Of a DNA stretch of 64,000 nt, positions 43,901 to 53,412 are shown in pieces. This DNA is from Leuctra nigra (taxonomy: Eukaryota; Arthropoda; Insecta; Plecoptera; Leuctridae). Location: NCBI GenBank assembly GCA_934045905.1, contig OW203767.1, positions 27,040,785 to 27,104,784 on the forward strand, read 5' to 3'. A program made the translations under genes and the position numbers. Each line of letters opens with the position of its first letter. The first letter of the stretch is position 1. Under the pieces are notes generated by a model that was not told where the DNA came from, did not search any database, and was given only the letters and a program-made list of their open reading frames with translations.

Positions 43901-46900
43901 CCAAGTGCAAGCGAGACAAGACTACTAGTGAGTGAGATGCCCGACAACCTCTCGTCAATCTTTCTTCTCACTCGCACATCAACTATCGCGCTCTCTCACT
44001 CTACAGGGTACCTATTAAAATCGATTACGGTGAAAGGACATAGCCGCAAAACGGAGTACCATTTATTATTTGGGGGAGTGTACCTACACTCAAACCAATA
44101 AAAATCGGTACCTGCTCGAATAGAAAAGGATTGGCTGGGTTTGAAGGATTGGCTGGGCAGCTTACCAGCTGCCAATCCTTTTCTTTTTGAGTAGTACAAG
44201 TACAACCAATTTTTATTGGTATGAGTGTACAGAGTAGTGTTGCCAGGTCAAAGAAAATATGAAGATGGAGTTTTTAAATAATGACAATTTACGATTCCAT
44301 AAATTGTGATTGCGGGCAGGAGCAACTGAACATATTTTAAAATGCCTATATATTTTGGGATGGGCATGTGGAAGATCATTGCAATTTTAACAAATTCTGA
44401 GATAATGACACGATTCTGAACTCAAAAAGAAGAGATTCATCTGAAGACAATCTTGAATTGCATTTGAAACATAAAGGTCGTGATAACAGTCAAACTGGAT
44501 TGATTTCTAAGCACACTGGTCACTCACCCTCGACAGCCCAGCGCCGCATGTCGGCGTCTTTGGCTGGATTGACGAGGAACCTCCGACATGCCTCGGCCAG
44601 CTTGCTGGTGGCTCCCTCTGCGAAGGGCCGGATGCTGGCATCTGTGCCGCCGCTGGACCCCAGCTTGCACAGGCCGACCAACGCTCGCACACGAATACCG
44701 TCGTCCTTGGACGCGTACAGCTTCTTCAAGATGTGGACTCCCTGGTTGATGATGGACTGCGCCTTGTCTTTCTTCGAAGCGGCGGCAACGATGCATTCAC
44801 AAGACACCTGCAGTGCAGAGAACAGATGTTGTATTGAGATAAAATTAATTACTACCTATGTAGCTTTCTAGTATTACATGTCATAGTGAAACTTGGAAGT
44901 AACGTGAAACTGAAAAGTATCTGCCTGAAAGTTTATTGAGATCACACAGAAATATGGATTTTGGTGTATTGAAGTGTTTTGGTACCAAGGTAAGTAAGTA
45001 GCCTACCATTTTCAAAATTATTATTATTGAAAATCAAAATTATACGATTCTTTTTGGAAATTGGGTCCTTCTTCCAAAGATAATGCGATCAAAGATAAAA
45101 TACCTGTATGTAAAACCCTGATCAAGTTTAATTCCACTTAAAAAACCACATCCCACAATTTCAGTTTTATAATCGAAATCCCCTGTGCTAGAGGCCTAAT
45201 TCAATCACTGCAAAACGACACAAGCAAATCTGCAAGCAAACGAAAATTGTAGAATCAGGCCTCAGGTCTGTGCGATTCAAATGTCGATGTTTTACATGTT
45301 TTGTTTTATTCTTCTTTCTACAAATTAACGATGAAGTAACTTGACTATGTTTGAGTCAAGTGCCCCACCTTCTGTTGCAGCAAGTCATCTGTGCCGGCCA
45401 TGACGAGGATCATCTCCATGATGCCGGGCCGCGAGATGATGGTGTTGCCGACGTCGACCGGACCAAGCAGCAGAGTCGTCAAGGCGACCACCACGCGCAC
45501 CTTGCTCTCGTCGTCGGGCGTGATCAGCCGGTCCTTCACGTACTCGTCCACGCCGGCGTAGTAGCGCTCACGCAGCTGGTCGTAGTACATGTTGTCGTAG
45601 ATCCGAGCCAGGCACACGGCCACGATGGTTCGAGTCGACGGTGTTACTTCCATCGCGCTCTCGTTGCGGAGCTCGGGCACTTCGCCAGCCACCTGAACAA
45701 CGATCGTGACATTACATTCATACACTGGATGGATGGTTGGAAGGAGGGAGTCATGGCCCATTAGTAGAGAACCTTCCTAGCAACGATATGAGGGAAACCA
45801 TGAAAACTTCAGTCTGGAATAAAGGTCATGGGAATTGAGCCTGGGTCTTGAGAATATTACCGTGTCTGTAAACTTGCTCTGTTCTGATCACAATTTCTAC
45901 TTTTGAAGTCTACTTTGTATTGTTAAGCTAGTGTTTTTAAAACAAATTATGTACATAAACTGAACTTTGAACTCAAACCTGAAAATGTGTAAAAATGTTC
46001 GACTAGGTAGAAATCTATGCTAGATGCAAAATCAAGCAAAATCAAGTGAAATCATTTGTTTCATCAATAATAAATTAGCTGAATCGTGCAGTGGCTATTT
46101 CCGCATCGCGAAACTTTCAATAAACTCGAGAATAGACCTCCAAGTGGAAAATAATAAATGACAACAGTGCCTTTTTAGTAAAACTCACCTCCATGAGTCG
46201 CTGCAGTCCTCTGATCTCCACCAGCCTCTCCGCCCAGGACAAGTTGGTGTAGTGAACATTCCGCGTGAGCAAGTCGACCAGCGCGTCTCTCGCCAGCCCC
46301 GTGATGCTGCGACTCGTCGTGCTGTACACGATGCACGTCAGCAGCGTGTCGATCTCGCCGTGGTGTTGCTCGCACAGCTCCTTGCTCGGCTTGCCGTCGT
46401 CCTTGTTGGTCATGCCGCTGAGCGTGTTGAGCACCGTCTGCATGTCGTACTGCGCGGCGTTCACGCGCTCCTGGTCCGCGCTGTTCAACACGTCCAGGAA
46501 CCACGGCACGCCCAGCTCCTGCAGAACTCTCTTCGTGCGCGCCACGCTGTTCTTGCACAGCTCCCCGACTATCCGTACGCACCCCACGAACAGCGTCTTG
46601 TTCTTCTCAACCTTCACCAGTTTGCCGATCTTGCTAATTAAACCCTCGTTGACCATCATATCGGCTCCGGAAGATTCTCGAGCTAACACCAGAATATTGT
46701 TGACCGCTGTCTCTCGCTTCTCAAAGTCTGCGGCAACATCAAATGCCAGCGAGAACATCTGCTCGATCTTGTTGCTCATCTGCGCATTCTGTTTGAGTCG
46801 CTCTTGGACAATACGGTGGAGTCTTTCCAAGACTGGTTGGATTGCTTTGTTTGTCGGGTCTACTGTGTGGACTTGTCTGGCATCGCGATAAGCTTCTTCG

Positions 46901-47196
46901 AAACGTTCCAGCAACTCTAGTGCCTGACACCGGCGATAAAGAGCTTTCGGATCGTTAGGGACAATATCCAATGCAGCTGTGCAATCCTCCATAGCCTCGG
47001 TGGCATTGTTACGCTTCAGATTCACAGCGGCTCGGTTCTTGAAGAACACTGCTTTCTCTGCACTCTCACCGTTAGTTAATCTGATGGCTTCGGTGTAGCA
47101 CTTATAGGCTTTGTCCCAATTACCATCGTTGAATGCCGCGTTTCCTTGTTCTTTGCATACTTGGGACGGATTTGATTCTTCAGGTGGCACAGTCAT
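31949..47196 (-). CDS. unc-45: UNC-45 myosin chaperone, 8 exons
   Basis: Exons in transcript order: 47196-46189, 45692-45369, 44807-44528, 37154-36899, 36333-36140, 35651-35371, 34778-34562, 32199-31949. GT-AG junctions and phases join into 936 residues, the normal size for this family. UNC-45 is an Hsp90 co-chaperone that folds and assembles myosin heads in muscle and cytoplasm. Residues about 10-120 form TPR repeats (CKEQGNAAFNDGNWDKAYKC, FFKNRAAVNLKRNNATEAMEDC, KALYRRCQALELLERFEEA), the Hsp90-binding part. The middle is armadillo-like, and the UCS domain runs from about residue 520 to the end (WAVEGLSYLTLDADVKEKL, FEALLALCNLA, LVVLCGEDDPETSQAAAGALAML). The first exon, 1008 bases, holds over a third of the protein. 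Intron 3 (37155-44527) is mostly a giant inverted-repeat element. A retrotransposon sits just upstream of the start codon. Confidence 0.96.
32632..32907. mobile_element. TA-flanked MITE, GGTACACTC ends (unc-45 intron 7)
   Basis: Starts GGTACACTCAAGCAAATATT and ends TTTGAGTGTACC, with TA at both sides (32630-32631, 32908-32909). It shares its end words with the 6.5-kb element at 37559-44084 and the 141-bp element at 44087-44227. Near the right end a 17-bp segment, GGGTGTTATAATCCTAG, is duplicated in tandem. Tc1/mariner-type affiliation is inferred from the TA only. Confidence 0.65.
33016..34520. repeat. Repeat-rich part of unc-45 intron 7
   Basis: Poly-C runs bound the stretch (about 33016-33046 and 34495-34517, the second about 45 bases from the exon 7 donor). 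Inside, 33300-33545 and 33840-34140 carry words of the R650 family (GATCGATCTGAAATTTTTGC, CAACGCGTTACACTGAGCG, GATCCTGTGATTTTTGAAAT). No gene was seen. Confidence 0.5.
39440..40135 (-). pseudogene. LINE reverse transcriptase 3'-end remnant
   Basis: On the minus strand one frame, open at 40111-39893, hits a TAG stop (39890-39892) and continues to a TAA near 39730. The part after the stop reads NGFYARVAKQYNSLPTNVRQ and ends soon afterwards, which is typical of the C-terminal tail of insect non-LTR reverse transcriptases. An A-rich AATAAATAAATAAA tail follows at about 39440-39475. No catalytic RT motifs are present. It is a 5'-truncated dead copy inside the giant inverted-repeat element. Confidence 0.65.
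40664..41275. repeat. Interspersed repeat family R650, copy 2
   Basis: Collinear with 4660-5290 over most of its length, including CGACAGATTAGT, GGGGACAATGTTGGTTGCAA and CAGATCGATTGGTTG. Related words continue at about 41440-41600. Confidence 0.6.
42528..42682. repeat. Near-perfect hairpin with 47-base arms
   Basis: 42528-42574 and 42636-42682 are reverse complements with about one mismatch, separated by about 60 bases. Neither arm keeps a recognised coding frame. It lies in the core of the giant element in unc-45 intron 3. Confidence 0.75.
44087..44227. mobile_element. Small TA-flanked foldback element
   Basis: Starts CACTCAAACCAATAAAAAT and ends ATTTTTATTGGTATGAGTG, between TA dinucleotides (44085-44086 and 44228-44229). 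The left TA is shared with the right end of the giant element, so the two abut. A nested mirrored segment (GGATTGGCTG against CAGCTGCCAATCC) fills the middle, and the AAAAGGATTGGCTG word also occurs in the element at 32632. Confidence 0.65.
45719..45855 (-). repeat. SINE-like element, copy 2 (unc-45 intron 1)
   Basis: Diverged relative of 21485-21665 in the same orientation. On the minus strand GGCTCAATTCCCATGACC stands where copy 1 has GGTTCGATTCCCGTGGCC, followed by a shared GAAGGTTCTCT.CTAAT segment. Confidence 0.45.
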
Positions 47197-47353
47197 ATTG
47201 AGGACAGGTTGATGAATCCAGTGATTACTGATTCCACGAGTCTACCTATATTAACTTAGTTATAACTAGTTGATAATAAAGTAAGCCTCTAATTTCGTCT
47301 GAACACGTGTTTCATCTAGAAGCTTCTCGCCGCGTCTCGCAATATCTTCATAC
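47197..47353 (-). promoter_or_regulatory. Remaining unc-45 upstream region
   Basis: Only about 157 bases lie between the unc-45 start codon and the first copy of the retrotransposon target-site duplication (47354-47367). No clear TATA element was seen. The rest of the original promoter now lies beyond the 6-kb insertion. Confidence 0.45.
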
Positions 47354-47738
47354 TTTCTATCTATTTACTTCTTCTTCCTTCTTCTATTTCCTTCCTTCTT
47401 GGTTTCGCCTCTTGTGGGCACACAACCAGTTCAAACTTCAAACTTTACTAATCACTTTTCTTCTTGAGACTCCTCCTCTTTCCTTGAGCCTTGTCCACGG
47501 CGACTCTAACTATACACTACCCAATAAGGAATCACATGGACACTTTGGGAGCTAGTGCCTCGGCCTACAAGGCCTAATAAACAACAAGAAATAGACAACG
47601 GAACAGGTAGCTACCCGCGAGCCTGGGATCCCTAAAGCACATGTACACACAATCTTTAACAGCTATTCCATCTATAATACCCTACTTCCTGCAATCTTTT
47701 CTTATTGATTACATAAATATTATCAGGTCTCTGATTGC

Positions 47739-50700
47739 TCACAACTTAATCTGACATGCATTGAGAAATTCCCAAATGATATTTGCAATTTTCTTTTTTG
47801 GTCCTGTCGCCAACAGGTTTAATATATTGAAAGGTTTATTAATTTCTTTGATTTGATATAGTTTTTTAATGAATAATGTATTTATCTGATAGGTTAGAGC
47901 CGGACATTCGAGTAGGATGTGTTCAAGGGACTGCAACTCCCCCGACCTGCATAGGTCACATAATGGATCATCTACTATTTTCACCCTGTTTAAGTGATAT
48001 CTGGCTGAGCAGTGCCCCGTACGAATCCTAATTAATGTAGTTATTTGGTTTCTGGGTATTCTCTCACCCTTGAACCAAGGAATATTACTGATATCTGGAT
48101 TTATTTGATTATATTGTGAAATATGAGTTTTAGTATAAATTTTCCAATCTTCTCTCCATTCCTCTAAAAGTTGATTTTTTAAATTAGGTAGAAAGTCTTG
48201 TTGTGGGAGCCCTATCTCAGTTACTTCCTTACCAATTGCATTTTTAGCCGTGATATCTGCTGTTTCATTTCCTTCTACTCCTATGTGGCTAGGAATCCAT
48301 AGGAATCTCACCATAAAATTTTGATCCTGAATATCTTCTATTAGATCTATAATTTTATTAATAAATGGGTGATTGTTGGTTCCACAATAAAAGTTATTGA
48401 TAGACAACAAAACACTCATAGAATCTGATATAATCAAAGAATACTTAGGAGGGACTCGAAGATTCCGGCGAATCTCCAATGCTTGTATAATAGCAAACGC
48501 TTCAGCTGTAAAAATTGAGGCATCAGAAGGAAGTCTCCAATTTTGAAATATATTTATGGCAGGTACCCAAACTCCAGCTCCTGTAAATTTTAGATCTACA
48601 TTTTTGGAACCATCCGTGTAAAAGCAGGCAAAATTCGACCATTCATTTTTAATATATTCCCTGAAGTTGATTTGCGCTCCCTTACCAGATTCTAGAATAG
48701 CTTTCATATTGGTATTTATACAGGCAATATCCCATATATCATTGTTTATTCTAAGTTTGTTTCTGATAATTGAGGATTCTCTTATTCTGACTATTTTGTT
48801 TTCTAAATATTGGTATTTATCAAAGATTTTCCTGAAACTATAATTGTTCAAATTAATTTTGGAATGTCGAGAAAAATGTATCTTATTTAATAATTTTAGT
48901 TTGGCATTAAGAGGGTGCGCACTATTAGATAAAATTTTTAGAAAATATTTACATCCTAGCCAGGCTCTTCTGGTAGCCAGAGGAGGGAGTGAAGCTTCCA
49001 CCTCCATGGCACGCGTAGGAGTAGAATTCATACATCCTAACGATATTCGTAAGGCATGATATTGTATTCTATCTAATTTAATAAGATTTGATCTAGCAGC
49101 CGAATCATATAATTGAGACCCATATTCCAGCTTTGATCTGATTAAGGTCTTATATAGGTTAATGAGTGTAAGGGGGTCCCCTCCCCACCAAGTTCTACAA
49201 AGCGCCCTAGGAATATTGAGTAAAAGTCTACACTGATCCCTAATTTTAATGATATTAGGGACCCATGTAGACTTAGAGTCAAGCACTACTCCTAAGATTT
49301 TGATGTTAGGTTTGGCTAAAATTCGATGTCCATTTAAGTTAATAAAACTATTAATAGGTATTTTCCTTTTAGTAAATATAATATAATTAGTTTTTTCCGG
49401 AGCTAACTGGAGTCCAAGATCTCTCAGTTGCAAGTTAAGATCCGCTAATCCTGCTTCCAAGTTCTCGATACAGGTATTAAGGTTATCATCCGAACAATAA
49501 AAGGTAATATCATCAGCATATTGCAGAATTCTATTGTGTCTAATATTTCTTCCTATATCAGATGTGTACAAAGAATACAATAGGGGGCTAAGTGAAGATC
49601 CCTGTGGCAATCCAATGCAAACTGATCTAGGGCCATATTCCACCCCCTGATAGTGAGTAGTTACCCATCTATTGGATAAGTAAAAAAATAACCATTTACA
49701 TAATTTATTGGAAAATCCCAATTTCAAAAGTTGTTTTACAAGAATAGGGATGACTACTGAGTCATATGCTCCTTTTATATCTAAAGCCACTGCAGCCAAG
49801 AAGTGACCTCTCGAATAGGACAACTGAATGTCAGTGTTCAAAATAGTTAGGTAATCCAAAGTTGATCTGCCCTTTCTAAATCCAAATTGAGTGTTATGAA
49901 ATAATTTTTCTTTTTCGCAATACCATTCCATTCTTCTTTTGATAATCCTTTCAAATATTTTACTAATACAGGGGATCAAGGCTATGGGTCTATATGAACT
50001 GGCATTCCCCTCGGCTTTACCGGGTTTAAGTATAGGCACTAACTTGTGTTGTAACAGTGGAGTGGGAGTAATCCCTTGGTCATATACTTCATTAAAGAAT
50101 CGAACTAATATGTTTTTACTCTCTTTGCCCATATGTTTAATCATAGAATACGTGATTTTATCAAGACCAGGTGAAGTGTCCTTGAGGTTTTTAGTAATAA
50201 TTTCAAGTTCCCAGATAGAAATATTGGCATCAAGAATATCTTGGGATATCCGTCCGGTCCTACCATGGGAAAGACTCAAAGCATCAAAAGAAGGGTTATG
50301 TAAGGCCATGTCTGGGGCTAAACGTCTTGTAAACTCTTCAACCCATAATGAATCTCCTAGAGCTCTGTGTGGACGAGGGTTAAATGCGCCTCTAAATCTT
50401 CTGATCATGTTCCACACCATACTGCTCTGAGTTTCTCTATTTATCTTTGAACAAAACGAACGCCAACTGGCTTTCTTTTTCTCTTTTAATATAAATTTAG
50501 CTGCCGCTTGTGAATGTTTAAATTTAATGAAATTATCCATATTCATGTTTTTTCTGTAATTAGTCAAACACAGTCTCCGCCGGGCTATCATCAATGAACA
50601 TTCCTCGTCCCACCAAGGGGTAGGAGGATATGACTTTTTTCTTTTATACGGATTTGGTTCGTGTCTGATTGTCGGGATACTGACTTCCGCGGCTTTATTC

Positions 50701-51545
50701 ATGTTTACTGTTATATTTTCATACCATTTCGTAATATCCTTGTCGCTATCCCAGTTGGTATTTATCATTTCATTTTCAATAGTTACCTTGTATAAATCCC
50801 AATTGGCCTTATCCATAATTCTTTTCCCCGATGTCCCTTTTATGTATAAATTTTGATTATTGTGGCCTAATGAGAAAAAAATTGGAAGGTGATCACTCCC
50901 CATGGAGTCTAAACCCACCCTCCAAGAAGCATCCAAAGCTAGATCTGGGGAGACGATAGTAATATCTACCGCCGATCTGGCTCTGTTGGGATAATTAATT
51001 AAAGTCGACGATTGATCATTGAGTATTATAAGGTCCAGATTTTCAATAAGGTCAGCAATAATGTTTCCTGCTCTGTCCTCATTGGAACATCCCCATATCC
51101 TATGGTGTGCATTAAAATCTCCAGCCAAAATAAACTGCGGGGAAAGCTGATTAACAATGTTTTGCCACTGAGTGAGAGAAATGTGATTATTCGGTTTGCA
51201 ATAAATAGATGCAATATCAAGTGCTCTACCTTTATGATTGATCCGAATCACTATACTTTCCAGATCCCTACAGGTTATGTTGATATTTCGAATTTGTACT
51301 GGTATACTTATCTGAGTTAAAATGGCAACACCTCCTTTACCGTCCGCACGATCAGCTCTATGGAGATGATATCCAGGGAATCTTATAAGAGATCCCTGTT
51401 TAAACCAAGTTTCAGATAGTATCGCTATTTGTATATTATTATTTATTAATTCAAGTTGAAGGTCAAGTTTATTGTGAAACACACTTCTCCCATTCCACTG
51501 AATTATGTTTAGTTGATCTGATGTATGCCTATCTGCCATGTTCAT
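47739..51545 (-). CDS. LINE ORF2: endonuclease, reverse transcriptase, RNase H
   Basis: 1268 residues, the replication enzyme of the retrotransposon. The APE-type endonuclease is at residues about 12-225, with SETW, GDFNAHHRIWG (142-152) and SDHLP (217-221). The reverse transcriptase is at about 480-755, with SSYRPIALIP, FGFRKGRSTLDYL, ALDIKGAYDSV, GLPQGSSLSPLL and the catalytic YADD (676-679). RNase H is at about 973-1105, with YTDGS (976-980), TAEAFAI, SDS (1040-1042) and the final acidic residue in NETADITA. A C-terminal zinc motif CDLCRSGELQSLEHILLECP follows (about 1196-1215). All key residues are present. Its ATG overlaps the ORF1 stop as ATGA, suggesting translation by termination-reinitiation. 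Confidence 0.95.
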   Translation of the reverse strand: MNMADRHTSDQLNIIQWNGRSVFHNKLDLQLELINNNIQIAILSETWFKQGSLIRFPGYHLHRADRADGKGGVAILTQISIPVQIRNINITCRDLESIVIRINHKGRALDIASIYCKPNNHISLTQWQNIVNQLSPQFILAGDFNAHHRIWGCSNEDRAGNIIADLIENLDLIILNDQSSTLINYPNRARSAVDITIVSPDLALDASWRVGLDSMGSDHLPIFFSLGHNNQNLYIKGTSGKRIMDKANWDLYKVTIENEMINTNWDSDKDITKWYENITVNMNKAAEVSIPTIRHEPNPYKRKKSYPPTPWWDEECSLMIARRRLCLTNYRKNMNMDNFIKFKHSQAAAKFILKEKKKASWRSFCSKINRETQSSMVWNMIRRFRGAFNPRPHRALGDSLWVEEFTRRLAPDMALHNPSFDALSLSHGRTGRISQDILDANISIWELEIITKNLKDTSPGLDKITYSMIKHMGKESKNILVRFFNEVYDQGITPTPLLQHKLVPILKPGKAEGNASSYRPIALIPCISKIFERIIKRRMEWYCEKEKLFHNTQFGFRKGRSTLDYLTILNTDIQLSYSRGHFLAAVALDIKGAYDSVVIPILVKQLLKLGFSNKLCKWLFFYLSNRWVTTHYQGVEYGPRSVCIGLPQGSSLSPLLYSLYTSDIGRNIRHNRILQYADDITFYCSDDNLNTCIENLEAGLADLNLQLRDLGLQLAPEKTNYIIFTKRKIPINSFINLNGHRILAKPNIKILGVVLDSKSTWVPNIIKIRDQCRLLLNIPRALCRTWWGGDPLTLINLYKTLIRSKLEYGSQLYDSAARSNLIKLDRIQYHALRISLGCMNSTPTRAMEVEASLPPLATRRAWLGCKYFLKILSNSAHPLNAKLKLLNKIHFSRHSKINLNNYSFRKIFDKYQYLENKIVRIRESSIIRNKLRINNDIWDIACINTNMKAILESGKGAQINFREYIKNEWSNFACFYTDGSKNVDLKFTGAGVWVPAINIFQNWRLPSDASIFTAEAFAIIQALEIRRNLRVPPKYSLIISDSMSVLLSINNFYCGTNNHPFINKIIDLIEDIQDQNFMVRFLWIPSHIGVEGNETADITAKNAIGKEVTEIGLPQQDFLPNLKNQLLEEWREDWKIYTKTHISQYNQINPDISNIPWFKGERIPRNQITTLIRIRTGHCSARYHLNRVKIVDDPLCDLCRSGELQSLEHILLECPALTYQINTLFIKKLYQIKEINKPFNILNLLATGPKKKIANIIWEFLNACQIKL

Positions 51546-53245
51546 TGACCCCTCACCTGCAATCCCCCACCCTGTTGGGAGAGTTGCAGAACCTCTAACA
51601 CGGATTGAATTTGATTACTAGTAATGGGAAAGGAAGCAGAAACATTCTGAAGGAGCTGTTTAATATACATGGTTACATGATGGCGAATTTGTTCGTTATC
51701 TGTACTAACCGTCGAGTCTACCCTAGGACACTCAGCATTCCTGCCAGGGGGAATTGTGACCCTGTTCATCCCGCTAAGGTTAATCGGAGACTGAGGACCA
51801 TACGATCCTACCCACGGTGCTTCCATGGGGAAGACATTCCTTGGGATCCTTTTCCTTTGTATTCCTCTTTGATGATGTGAGCTTTGAGACCTATCAACAT
51901 GTTGATTACCCTGGTCCTCTTCCTCTTCAGATGATGTAACCCACTGATAATCATTGTCTCTATTCCTACTAATGATAGATTTACTAGGAGTTCTGGGTGG
52001 ATTAGATTGTGGACCAGGATATTGATTGCTGGCAGCCTGAGCATAGGAGATTCTAGAATCATTTAACCTTGGACCACTATGAAGCAAGGATGCTTCATGA
52101 AAAGTGACATTTCTGAATGCCATAGTTTCCTTAATGAGCTTTTGTCTGCCCCATTCCGGACATACTCTATCATTGGCTCTATGCCCTCCTTTACAATTTA
52201 CACAGTGATGATAACTAGGATGAGCATCACAAACGAAACCCTGATGCTCATTCCCACATTTAAAGCATCTAGGTTTAGACCGACACTGGCGTCCTGAATG
52301 ACCAAAACGAGAGCAATTAAAACATGAAATCACTCCATAAACGTATGGTAATACCTCAATCGAATTGTAGTATAGAAAAGCTCTGTCTGGAGTTCTTTGA
52401 CCTTCAACTGTAATAACTACACTTCTCGTGCCCACCATAGAGACCACTCCTTGATTAACCACCCTTTTCTTGATTCTCTTTACCTCCGTGATCCTACAGT
52501 CCATCTTAATATTGTTCACGATCTCCTCTTCTGAAATTGATGTGTCAATATTTTTTAGTAAGCATTTCCTATGAGTATAGTGGCCGGGTATGTAGGCTTT
52601 TAAGCCCACACAAGACAGTTTCTTGTTTTCAGTGAAATTATTAGCCAAAATAAAGGCACCAAACTCCACCAACACCCTGTTCTTTCCCAAAGCCTTAATG
52701 CTTTTGCATATTAGTCTGTTTGAATGTATAAATTTTCCCACCACCAGGGGGTCTAATTTACCATCACTGTCACAACGTTCTACATATACATTGAAAGGTC
52801 CCATATCCCTGCTTTGGTACAAATATTTAATGTACTCCCTCGGCTTAGCCTTATCTTTAGATTGGGTGGAATTAGGTTCAGGTCCCTGAGAAACGCTACT
52901 AGGATGATCTTTGGGCTCTCCCACTTCACTATCTGATCCTCTATTCGTCCTCGACATAGAATTATCTGTACTTTTAGTACCTGAGTTACCATCGATGGGT
53001 CTATTCTTAAGTTTACTCTGCTCCTCATTGTCCCAGTCCTCTTCATTCAAAGGTCTTTTATTTCTTGTCTCTGTATATACTTCAACCTCCTGACTCACAT
53101 TCATCTCCAATGACTCATCCTCCATGATCACATCTGAGTTGCAAATGGAGTTAACCGCCTCCTGAGTACTTTCCACAGATAGGCTATTTAACAAATTAGC
53201 TGGGGGATCCGATCCCCCACCTGAATCCTTATTCATCCTAAACAA
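51542..53245 (-). CDS. LINE ORF1: Gag-like RNA-binding protein
   Basis: 567 residues. The first 140 are acidic and low-complexity. A region at about 150-300 resembles the RRM-like/PRE_C2HC part of insect LINE ORF1 proteins. Three zinc knuckles follow: CFNCSRFGHSGRQC (308-321), CFKCGNEHQGFVC (327-339) and CVNCKGGHRANDRVC (348-362). CPEWGRQKLIKETMAFRNVTF-type sequence, characteristic of these proteins, comes next. The likely role is to coat element RNA in a ribonucleoprotein and carry it to the nucleus. The first in-frame ATG is used here; a second Met is at residue 4. Confidence 0.92.
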   Translation of the reverse strand: MFRMNKDSGGGSDPPANLLNSLSVESTQEAVNSICNSDVIMEDESLEMNVSQEVEVYTETRNKRPLNEEDWDNEEQSKLKNRPIDGNSGTKSTDNSMSRTNRGSDSEVGEPKDHPSSVSQGPEPNSTQSKDKAKPREYIKYLYQSRDMGPFNVYVERCDSDGKLDPLVVGKFIHSNRLICKSIKALGKNRVLVEFGAFILANNFTENKKLSCVGLKAYIPGHYTHRKCLLKNIDTSISEEEIVNNIKMDCRITEVKRIKKRVVNQGVVSMVGTRSVVITVEGQRTPDRAFLYYNSIEVLPYVYGVISCFNCSRFGHSGRQCRSKPRCFKCGNEHQGFVCDAHPSYHHCVNCKGGHRANDRVCPEWGRQKLIKETMAFRNVTFHEASLLHSGPRLNDSRISYAQAASNQYPGPQSNPPRTPSKSIISRNRDNDYQWVTSSEEEEDQGNQHVDRSQSSHHQRGIQRKRIPRNVFPMEAPWVGSYGPQSPINLSGMNRVTIPPGRNAECPRVDSTVSTDNEQIRHHVTMYIKQLLQNVSASFPITSNQIQSVLEVLQLSQQGGGLQVRGQ

Positions 53246-53412
53246 TTTAATTAAACTAATATAGATATTTACTTACAGTTTAAGCAGATTGATATATATA
53301 TACTAGCTAAAACTATACCTCCACCTCACTACTCGTCGCACGTGGTCGCCGTGTAAAGAATATTCGATGTTTCTTCAACGGAAGCCAAAAGTCGAATGTT
53401 TCTATCTATTTA

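Larger units (their letters stand above)
37559..44084. mobile_element. Giant 6.5-kb element with ~445-bp terminal inverted repeats
   Basis: The left arm 37559-38006 and right arm 43640-44084 are reverse complements with only a handful of differences. The ends are GGTACACTCCCCCAAATAAT and its complement, with TA on both sides (37557-37558, 44085-44086). Weaker mirrored homology continues inward (about 38505-38630 against 43490-43615, sharing TTCATAAACGACACAAAA). The core has no transposase frame. It carries a LINE remnant (39440-40135), an R650 copy (40664-41275) and a hairpin (42528-42682). It lies wholly inside unc-45 intron 3. I read it as a non-autonomous transposon that accumulated insertions. 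A chance inversion of two solo copies is the alternative. Confidence 0.75.
47368..53398 (-). mobile_element. Full-length non-LTR retrotransposon (LINE)
   Basis: A 6031-bp element bounded by a perfect 14-bp duplication, TTTCTATCTATTTA, at 47354-47367 and 53399-53412. In transcript order it has a 153-base 5' UTR (53398-53246), ORF1 with zinc knuckles (53245-51542), ORF2 with endonuclease, reverse transcriptase and RNase H (51545-47739), and a 371-base 3' UTR ending in a purine tail GGAAGAAGAAG. No stop or frameshift interrupts either ORF. Presence of an RNase H domain fits the I/LOA/Outcast side of the non-LTR tree; the exact clade needs a phylogeny. It has the same polarity as unc-45. Confidence 0.93.

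Noticed and set aside
46252..46891. Plus-strand frames of 129 and 208 codons
   Set aside because: They lie antisense to the GC-rich first exon of unc-45 and have no domain; they are shadows of that exon.
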